From an uncultured Duncaniella sp. (GTDB lineage Bacteria > Bacteroidota > Bacteroidia > Bacteroidales > Muribaculaceae), in contig CAJTMH010000006.1 in NCBI GenBank assembly GCA_910577255.1, positions 1-64,000 of the forward strand: a stretch of DNA of 64,000 bases, given 5' to 3'. Positions 58,199 to 64,000 of the stretch are shown one piece after another (the first letter of the stretch is position 1; each line of letters starts with the position of its first letter). The position numbers were made by a program, and so were the translations under genes. The notes under the pieces were generated by a model. That model was not told the origin of the DNA. It saw only the letters and a list, made by a program, of their open reading frames with translations, and ran no database searches.

Positions 58199-59215
58199 AT
58201 GGAAAAGCAGCATAAAGATATCATAATCATAGCCGAGGCAGGCGTGAACCACAACGCTTCAATGGAGATGGCACGCCGTATGGTGGTCGAGGCCGCTAAA
58301 GCCGGGGCAGATTATGTGAAATTCCAGACAGCCGTCCCCGAACTCGTTATCTCATCCATAGCCCCCAAGGCAGAGTATCAGAAGGAGACCACCGGCAACG
58401 AGCAGTCGCAGCTCGAGATGTGCAAGGCCATCCACCTTCCCCTCTCAGCCTATGCCGAGCTTGCCGGGCTATGCCGTGAGCACCACATCGGGTTCATGAG
58501 CACTCCGTTTGACCTCGTGTCGATAGACGCTCTCGCACCTCTCGGCATGGACTACTGGAAGATACCGTCAGGCGAAATCACCAACCTCCCTTATCTGCGC
58601 AAGATAGCAAAGCTGCGTGGACGAGTCATCCTCTCCACAGGCATGTCTACCCTCGACGAGGTGGCCACTGCCGTGAATCTCCTCGAGGAGAACGGCACTA
58701 AGCGCAATGACATCTACCTGCTCCACTGCACCACCCAGTATCCCACACCCTACAACGATGTCAACCTCTTGGCCATGAAGGCTCTCGAGTCACTGAATGT
58801 GGGAGGTGTAGGCTACAGCGACCATACCCTCGGCATTGAGGTGCCTGTGGCAGCCGCTGCATTGGGCGCAAAGATAATCGAAAAGCATTTTACCCTCGAC
58901 AAATCGCTTCCCGGACCTGACCACAGGGCTTCACTCGACCCCGAAGAACTGGCCCGGATGGTGAAAGCCGTCCGCCACATAGAGCAGGCGCTTGGATCGG
59001 GACAGAAACAGGTGGCGCCGAGCGAGAAGGCCAACATCGAGGTGGCACGCAAGAGCATAGTGGCCGCATGCGACATCAAGAAAGGTGACCTCTTCAACGA
59101 AGCCAACATCACTGTCAAGCGTCCAGGCAACGGCATCAGCCCCATGCGATGGGACGAGGTTATAGGCCAGAAGGCCAAACGCGATTTCCCCTACGACTCG
59201 CTTATCGAGATATAG
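58199..59215 (+). CDS. N-acetylneuraminate/legionaminate synthase (NeuB family)
   Basis: Condenses phosphoenolpyruvate with a 6-carbon N-acetylamino sugar to a 9-carbon nonulosonic acid. The 338-residue protein has the NeuB barrel (about 1-260): IIAEAGVNHNASMEMA, GADYVKFQTA, STPFDLVSIDAL, KIPSGEITNLPYL, ILSTGMSTLDEV, GYSDHTLGIEVPVAAAALGA and KHFTLDKSLPGPDH. The C-terminal SAF antifreeze-like domain reads KKGDLFNEANITVKRPGNGI. With LegB next door, legionaminic-type product is likelier than sialic acid, since sialic acid would not need LegB. It starts at the base after the ATP-grasp stop. No CMP-sugar synthetase follows. Confidence 0.9.
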   Translation: MEKQHKDIIIIAEAGVNHNASMEMARRMVVEAAKAGADYVKFQTAVPELVISSIAPKAEYQKETTGNEQSQLEMCKAIHLPLSAYAELAGLCREHHIGFMSTPFDLVSIDALAPLGMDYWKIPSGEITNLPYLRKIAKLRGRVILSTGMSTLDEVATAVNLLEENGTKRNDIYLLHCTTQYPTPYNDVNLLAMKALESLNVGGVGYSDHTLGIEVPVAAAALGAKIIEKHFTLDKSLPGPDHRASLDPEELARMVKAVRHIEQALGSGQKQVAPSEKANIEVARKSIVAACDIKKGDLFNEANITVKRPGNGISPMRWDEVIGQKAKRDFPYDSLIEI

Positions 59216-59245
59216 TCAATAATCGTAACCACCCGACCTGCCACT

Positions 59246-60685
59246 ATGAAAGAGTCATTGAAATTAGCACTCGCACAGAAAATGCAGCAGCGGTTGTCGC
59301 CGTTGCAGATGCGTTTTGTGCGCATGCTTGAGATGACAGGCCCCGAGGTGGAGGAGGAGGTGCGTCGAGAGGTGGACGACAATCCGGCCCTCGAGATAGC
59401 CGACCGGCCGACATCAGCCGACGGTGATGACGGTGCCACCTACAGCGAAAGCGCGGAGCAACTGCAGATGGCCGACTACAGGGATGAGGATGACATTCCG
59501 TCCTACAGGCTCGAAGCACGCAATCACAGTGTCAACGACCGCTATTTCGAACCGGTGGCCGTGGCCGAGAGCGCCTCGCTGATTGACGATCTCATGGCAC
59601 AGCTCGCTGAGACCGATATGTCTGAAACCGACCTTGCGGTGGCGCGTTATATCATAGGTAACCTTGACGGCAACGGCTACATGACACGCACGCTGATCCA
59701 GATTCAGGACGATCTCGCTTTCAATGCCGGTCTCGACCTTTCGATGGAGCAGCTGCGTTCCGTTTTCGACCGCATCCGTGCACTTGACCCTCCCGGCATA
59801 GCCGCACTTGACCTGCGTGACTGCCTGGCGTTGCAGTTGCGTAGTCTTCAGCCCACCGAGCCTGTGAAACTCGCGCTTGAGATTGTGACACACTACTTCG
59901 ACCTGTTCTCGCTCAGACATTTCGACAAGCTCTCGTCGGCTCTCGGAGTGACCAAAGAGCAGCTGCAGGAGGCGGTGGAGCTCATCCGCACCCTCGACCC
60001 TAAACCCGGAAGCCGCATGGGGGAGACAGAGGCCGATGACCGTTCGCGCCACATCATCCCCGACTTTAACGTGGAGGTCGATGACGAAGTCGTGACCCTC
60101 ACGCTGGTCAACAACATTCCCGACCTTGTGATAGAGGAGAGCTTCGTCTCTGACGGAGAGCAGTTCGTCACCGCTCCGTCTACACGCCGGTCATCCGATG
60201 CCGCCGCCTTCATCAACCGCAAACGCGAGGAAGCCACCGACTTCATTGAGCTTCTGAGAGTGCGCCAGGAGACGCTTTACAAAGTCATGGCTGCCATAGT
60301 GAAACTTCAGCATGATTTCTTCATCTCAGAGGATGAGAGCCAACTCAAGCCTATGATACTGAAGGATGTGGCAGCCCAGACAGGCTATGACCTCTCGGTC
60401 ATCTCACGAGCCACCGCCGGAAAGTACGTAGCTACCCCCGGAGGAGTTTATCCGTTGAAATTTTTCTTCAACGAGCGTGTGAGTCAGGACGAGGATTCAT
60501 CCTCACGTGAAATCCTTGCCGCCATACGCGAGATAATCGCTGCAGAGGACCCGCATCAGCCACTGAGCGACGATGCTCTTATGAAACTTCTGAACGACAG
60601 GGGCTACGACATCGCCCGCCGCACCGTGGCCAAGTACCGCGAACGCCTCAACATCCCGGTGGCAAGGTTGAGAAAAGAAATTTAA
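59246..60685 (+). CDS. rpoN: RNA polymerase sigma-54 factor
   Basis: Alternative sigma factor that opens promoters only with AAA+ activators. The 479-residue protein has the Gln-rich region I (LALAQKMQQRLSPLQMRFVRML) and an acidic region II. The core-binding domain spans about 110-300 (SLIDDLMAQL, IGNLDGNGYM, PPGIAALDLRDCL, LDPKPGSRMGE). The C-terminal DNA-binding part has the RpoN box ARRTVAKYRERL near the end. Length is normal. It follows the NeuB-like gene by 30 bases, so it may share that transcript, though activity does not require it. Confidence 0.95.
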   Translation: MKESLKLALAQKMQQRLSPLQMRFVRMLEMTGPEVEEEVRREVDDNPALEIADRPTSADGDDGATYSESAEQLQMADYRDEDDIPSYRLEARNHSVNDRYFEPVAVAESASLIDDLMAQLAETDMSETDLAVARYIIGNLDGNGYMTRTLIQIQDDLAFNAGLDLSMEQLRSVFDRIRALDPPGIAALDLRDCLALQLRSLQPTEPVKLALEIVTHYFDLFSLRHFDKLSSALGVTKEQLQEAVELIRTLDPKPGSRMGETEADDRSRHIIPDFNVEVDDEVVTLTLVNNIPDLVIEESFVSDGEQFVTAPSTRRSSDAAAFINRKREEATDFIELLRVRQETLYKVMAAIVKLQHDFFISEDESQLKPMILKDVAAQTGYDLSVISRATAGKYVATPGGVYPLKFFFNERVSQDEDSSSREILAAIREIIAAEDPHQPLSDDALMKLLNDRGYDIARRTVAKYRERLNIPVARLRKEI

Positions 60686-60704
60686 CCATAGAAATTTTAC
60701 GATT

Positions 60705-61310
60705 ATGAAAAAAATATCACATATCCTCTCAGCGGTCTTCTCGCCTTTGCTGGTGCCTACCTATGGCATGGTGCTGGCAGCGTTCCTGACCATCCTCAAC
60801 TTCCTGCCTCTGCCGTTGCTCTGGTCAGCTATTGGGATTACGTTTGTCATCACATGTCTGATTCCGGTAGCGGCTATACTCTCGCTCTACAAGTCGGGTT
60901 ATATAAAGGATCCGGGGCTAAATGACCGCACCGAACGCACCATCCCCTATGTGGTCACCATCTTGTGTTACCTTGGTTGCGGCTACTTTTTCTACAGGGC
61001 TAACGCTCCGCTTTGGCTCGGCTTGTTTTTTGCCGGAGGAGCAGCTGCTTGTCTGGTGAGCATGATTGTCAACCGCTGGTGGAAAATCAGCGCGCATGCT
61101 GCCGCTTTAGGAGGAATTGTTGCGTTGCTATTTCGCATCGTAGCCTCGCATTATGCCTTGTTCAACATGAATGTATGGCTCTCAGGGGCTATTATAGTCA
61201 CAGGAATGGTGATGACAGCCAGAGTGTATCTCGGCCGTCACACCCTCTGGCAGGTTCTTGCCGGATGTGCCAACGGATTCCTCTGTGTCTATCTCCTCTC
61301 CATGCTGTGA
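60705..61310 (+). CDS. PAP2-superfamily-like membrane phosphatase
   Basis: A 201-residue membrane protein with about five helices. The order of blocks NDRTERTIPY, KISAHAAALGG and ARVYLGRHTLWQVLAG matches the three motifs of PAP2 phosphatases (KxxxxxxRP, PSGH, SRxxxxxHxxxD). Motif 1 and the end of motif 3 (Gln where Asp is usual) deviate. Members dephosphorylate lipids such as undecaprenyl or phosphatidylglycerol phosphate. Given the changes, activity is uncertain. It lies 19 bases after rpoN and 69 bases before purE. Confidence 0.75.
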   Translation: MKKISHILSAVFSPLLVPTYGMVLAAFLTILNFLPLPLLWSAIGITFVITCLIPVAAILSLYKSGYIKDPGLNDRTERTIPYVVTILCYLGCGYFFYRANAPLWLGLFFAGGAAACLVSMIVNRWWKISAHAAALGGIVALLFRIVASHYALFNMNVWLSGAIIVTGMVMTARVYLGRHTLWQVLAGCANGFLCVYLLSML

Positions 61311-61379
61311 TGAGCCGTGTGGCAGAGTGATCTATTTGAAAACAATAAATTTACAATATCCTACAACAACCAGTTAGAT

Positions 61380-61886
61380 ATGAAACCAATCGTTAGCATT
61401 ATCATGGGGAGCACAAGTGACCTTCCCATCCTTAAGAAGGCTGCCGACTTCCTCAACAAGATGGAAGTGCCTTTCGAGATGAATGCTCTCTCTGCCCACC
61501 GCACCCCTCGTGAAGTGGAGGAGTTCGCCACTAACGCCGAGCAGAGAGGCATAAAGGTGATAATTGCGGCAGCCGGCATGGCGGCGGCGCTTCCTGGCGT
61601 CATAGCAGCCATGACCCCGCTACCTGTCATCGGCATACCTGTTAATTCCACCCTTGACGGAGTCGATGCCCTTTACTCGATTGTGCAGATGCCTCCGGGT
61701 ATCTCTGTGGCCACAGTCGGCATAAATGCCGGTATGAACGCCGCGGTGATGGCTGTGCAGATTCTTGCTCTGTCCGATGCTGAGCTTGCAAAACGTTTTG
61801 GTGCCTACCGTGCCACTCTCTCCAAGAAAATCGTTGATGCCAACAATGAGCTTAAAGAGGTCAAATATGACTTCAAGGTTGATTGA
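61380..61886 (+). CDS. purE: N5-carboxyaminoimidazole ribonucleotide mutase
   Basis: Rearranges N5-CAIR to CAIR in purine synthesis. The 168-residue class I enzyme has IIMGSTSDLPILKKAADFL with the phosphate loop, ALSAHRTPREVEEF with the catalytic His, AAAGMAAALPGVIAAMTPLPVIGIPV and SIVQMPPGISVATVGI, which are diagnostic. A longer in-frame start at 61317 would overlap the leader; ATG at 61380 is chosen. The partner purK is not in the window. It is followed by ispG after 60 bases. Confidence 0.96.
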   Translation: MKPIVSIIMGSTSDLPILKKAADFLNKMEVPFEMNALSAHRTPREVEEFATNAEQRGIKVIIAAAGMAAALPGVIAAMTPLPVIGIPVNSTLDGVDALYSIVQMPPGISVATVGINAGMNAAVMAVQILALSDAELAKRFGAYRATLSKKIVDANNELKEVKYDFKVD

Positions 61887-61946
61887 CTGGCCTCTTCCGA
61901 GAATCTGAAAAATATTTTTACATCAAGTAATATTCCTTCGTTAGAA

Positions 61947-63614
61947 ATGACCGATTTTAATTATCACAGGCGACCTACATGGCATGTCACTGTCGGAAAT
62001 GTGGAGATTGGTGGCGACAATCCGGTGGTGGTCCAGTCGATGACCTCGACCGGGACTATGGATACCCCGGGCTCCGTAGCCCAGATTAAGCGAATAGTGG
62101 AAGCCGGAGGGCAGATTGTGCGTCTGACCGCGCAAGGTGTCCGCGAGGCCGAGAATCTTGCTGAGATATCAGCTGCTCTGAGGGCCGACGGTGTGGATGT
62201 GCCTCTCGTGGCCGATATCCATTTCAATCCCAAAGCGGCATTCGCCGCCGCGTCGCGGGTTGAGAAAGTGCGCATCAATCCGGGCAATTTTGTCGACCCG
62301 GGCCGTGTGTTTAAAAAAATCGACTTTACCGACGAGGAGTATGCTGCCGAGATCTCAAAGATAGAGGATGGGCTTCTGCCTCTGCTCGATATATGCCGGG
62401 AGCATCACACCGCATTGCGTATCGGGGTCAACCATGGTTCCCTCTCTGACCGAATCATGAGCCGTTACGGCGACACTCCTGCAGGAATGGTGGAGAGCGC
62501 CATGGAATTTCTGCGCGTTTGTCTCAAGCATGATTTCCGCGATGTGGTCATATCCATCAAAGCCTCTAATGTCACGGTGATGGTGGAGACAGTGCGCCGG
62601 CTGGTTGCAGCCATGGATGCCGAGGACATGCACTTCCCCCTTCATCTCGGCGTTACGGAAGCCGGAGATGGAGAGGACGGCCGAGTGAAGTCGGCTGTAG
62701 GCATAGGCTCGCTGCTTGCCGATGGGATAGGCGACACTATCCGTGTATCGCTCAGCGAAGAGCCTGAATGTGAGATTCCGGTGGCCCGCAGCATTCTGCG
62801 TATCATCGACTCCATAGCGCAGCCTGCCCGGCAGATAGCTCCTGTGGAGCTCCCGGAGGGATATGACATCTATGCTCCGCAGCGTCGCAAGAGCTTGTGG
62901 GCCGACCGTATCCCCCAAGTGGTGGGTCTTGACATCCATCCCGACACATTGGTTGATGCTGCACATGTAGATGCCGCCGACGGTCTTGGTGAAGAGCTTG
63001 CTTCAGCCCTGGAGGCCACTCCCGGAAAAGTGGTGGTGCTTACTACCACTCATCCCAATTCAGTTGGCAGCCTCAAAGCTTTTCTAATGTCAATGATTCA
63101 CCGGGGTCTTGTGAACCCTGTGATTATCCGTCGCGATTATGAAGGGTTGACCTCAGACGATGTGGCTCTTGCTGCTTCCATTGAGTTAGGTGCCCTCATT
63201 CTGGCCGGATTCAGTGATGGGGTGTGGATTACTGCGTCCGGCATGGAGATGGACGACCTCAACAGGCTCGCACTCAACATCCTTCAGGCCACACGTCAGC
63301 GCATGTCCAAGACGGAGTTTATCTCCTGTCCCGGTTGTGGCCGTACACTCTACGATCTCCAGTCGACTCTGCGCGAGATTAAAGCCGCCACTTCCCATCT
63401 CAAGGGGCTTAAGATCGGCGTCATGGGCTGCATTGTCAACGGACCTGGCGAGATGGCCGATGCCGATTACGGTTATGTCGGTGCCGGTGTCGGCAAGATA
63501 AGCCTCTACAAAGGCAAGGAATGCATCTCTAAGAACATCCCCACCGAGGAAGCCATACCCAGGCTCATAGCCTTGATTAAGGAGAATGGCGACTGGGTTG
63601 ACAAGGAAGCCTGA
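61947..63614 (+). CDS. ispG: 4-hydroxy-3-methylbut-2-enyl-diphosphate synthase, long form
   Basis: Fe-S enzyme of the non-mevalonate isoprenoid pathway that opens methylerythritol cyclodiphosphate. The TIM-barrel domain (about 1-260) has VVVQSMTSTGTMDT, LVADIHFNPKAAF, KVRINPGNF and ALRIGVNHGSLSDRI. The C-terminal 4Fe-4S domain has SCPGCGRTLYD and GCIVNGPGEMADADYGYVG. At 555 residues it is the long form with an extra domain (about 270-430) between barrel and cluster domain, as in plants, Chlamydia and Bacteroidetes; the E. coli enzyme is near 370. Electrons come from flavodoxin or ferredoxin. Four bases separate it from ribD. Confidence 0.96.
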   Translation: MTDFNYHRRPTWHVTVGNVEIGGDNPVVVQSMTSTGTMDTPGSVAQIKRIVEAGGQIVRLTAQGVREAENLAEISAALRADGVDVPLVADIHFNPKAAFAAASRVEKVRINPGNFVDPGRVFKKIDFTDEEYAAEISKIEDGLLPLLDICREHHTALRIGVNHGSLSDRIMSRYGDTPAGMVESAMEFLRVCLKHDFRDVVISIKASNVTVMVETVRRLVAAMDAEDMHFPLHLGVTEAGDGEDGRVKSAVGIGSLLADGIGDTIRVSLSEEPECEIPVARSILRIIDSIAQPARQIAPVELPEGYDIYAPQRRKSLWADRIPQVVGLDIHPDTLVDAAHVDAADGLGEELASALEATPGKVVVLTTTHPNSVGSLKAFLMSMIHRGLVNPVIIRRDYEGLTSDDVALAASIELGALILAGFSDGVWITASGMEMDDLNRLALNILQATRQRMSKTEFISCPGCGRTLYDLQSTLREIKAATSHLKGLKIGVMGCIVNGPGEMADADYGYVGAGVGKISLYKGKECISKNIPTEEAIPRLIALIKENGDWVDKEA

Positions 63615-63618
63615 GCGT

Positions 63619-64000
63619 ATGGAAGTCGATGAGAGATACATGCGCCGGGCGCTCGAGCTGGCATCCCACGGTTGTCTCGACGCTGCGCCTAACCCTATGG
63701 TGGGAGCGGTGATAGTGGGGCCTGACGGAAATATAATAGGCGAAGGCTGGCACCGTCGCTGCGGTGAGGGACATGCCGAAGTCAATGCCGTGGCTTCGGT
63801 CAGTGATAAGACATTGCTCACGGAGTCCACCATGTATGTCACGCTCGAGCCTTGCTCTCATTTCGGGAAGACACCCCCTTGTGCCGACATGATAGTGTCC
63901 GTAGGCATACCTAAAGTTGTGGTGGGCTGTCTTGACCCGTTTGAGAAAGTGTCCGGAAGGGGAGTGGGACGTCTGCGTGCTGCTGGTGTTGAAGTGGTCA
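63619..64000 (+). CDS. ribD: Riboflavin biosynthesis deaminase/reductase, 5' part
   Basis: The first 127 codons of RibD, cut by the window end. The N-terminal deaminase domain converts the pyrimidine precursor of riboflavin. Visible are the start RYMRRALELASHGCLDAAPNPMVGAVIV, the zinc site GEGHAEVNAV (HAE) and the PCSHFGKTPPCAD motif (PCxxxGxxxxC), diagnostic of RibD. The C-terminal reductase domain would lie to the right of the window. It starts four bases after the ispG stop and is probably co-transcribed. Confidence 0.95.
   Translation, partial: MEVDERYMRRALELASHGCLDAAPNPMVGAVIVGPDGNIIGEGWHRRCGEGHAEVNAVASVSDKTLLTESTMYVTLEPCSHFGKTPPCADMIVSVGIPKVVVGCLDPFEKVSGRGVGRLRAAGVEVV

Overview
The window looks like a chromosomal segment of a Bacteroidales bacterium, most likely an anaerobic gut member close to the Muribaculaceae; the family assignment is an inference. 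Supporting signs are many promoters of the Bacteroidetes form (TAnnTTTG, often with TTG 19-20 bases upstream), a GldB-type lipoprotein, an MG2-domain outer-surface protein, a FadL-type porin, T9SS-like C-terminal tails on secreted pectin enzymes, a flavodiiron protein, a succinate CoA-transferase and the long form of IspG. I saw no tRNA, rRNA, CRISPR array, transposase, prophage or SusC/SusD pair.

Layout, left to right. 1-6.5 kb: a decayed O-methyltransferase 3' end, an envelope pair (LysM/binding protein and beta-barrel), and a galactose operon (galM, sugar nucleotidyltransferase, galK). 6.6-8.3 kb: an ABC-F protein with a degenerate second ATPase site. 8.3-16.5 kb: a pectin module made of a membrane-tethered AraC-type regulator without kinase domains, a CE8 pectin methylesterase and a CE12 rhamnogalacturonan acetylesterase. 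16.6-22.5 kb: amidase/MCE operon and the GldB-like/MG2 pair. 22.5-30.6 kb: succinate CoA-transferase, MiaB, CDF transporter, YqgE, S16 and a PIF1-like helicase with TPRs. 30.7-35 kb: FadL-type porin, a Trp/Gly/Pro-rich secreted protein and a flavodiiron protein. 35.2-38.8 kb: an ABC exporter divergent from an ECF sigma operon across two mirror-image ECF-like promoters. 38.9-42.2 kb: pyrB-pyrI-flavin reductase-glyA. 42.4-46.1 kb: a second pectin locus (PL1 lyase and a small coupled secreted protein) and mscL. 46.3-47.4 kb: gapA. 47.4-48.65 kb: a gene-free element with two 149-bp inverted arms of about 97% identity, surrounded by arrays of GTCTCAT heptamers and enclosing AT-rich palindromic DNA. 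48.7-54 kb: dgt, a TPM protein, an AGCS symporter and fba. 54.2-64 kb: a long co-directional run (Wzi, lipoprotein, LegB-like dehydratase, ATP-grasp, NeuB-like synthase, rpoN, PAP2-like, purE, ispG, ribD cut by the window end).

How genes work together. The CE12, CE8 and PL1 enzymes would deacetylate, demethylate and cleave pectin; the regulator beside CE8/CE12 is the obvious candidate to sense pectic oligosaccharides. galM, the nucleotidyltransferase and galK would carry galactose to galactose 1-phosphate and perhaps directly to UDP-galactose without GalT. LegB, the ATP-grasp enzyme and the NeuB-like synthase overlap or abut and form a partial nonulosonic-acid pathway next to a Wzi-like surface protein.

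The most unusual observations are the inverted GTCTCAT-repeat element between gapA and the symporter, the mirrored ECF promoters, the LegB/ATP-grasp/NeuB trio lacking its usual partners, the kinase-less membrane AraC regulator, and the asymmetric ABC-F protein.
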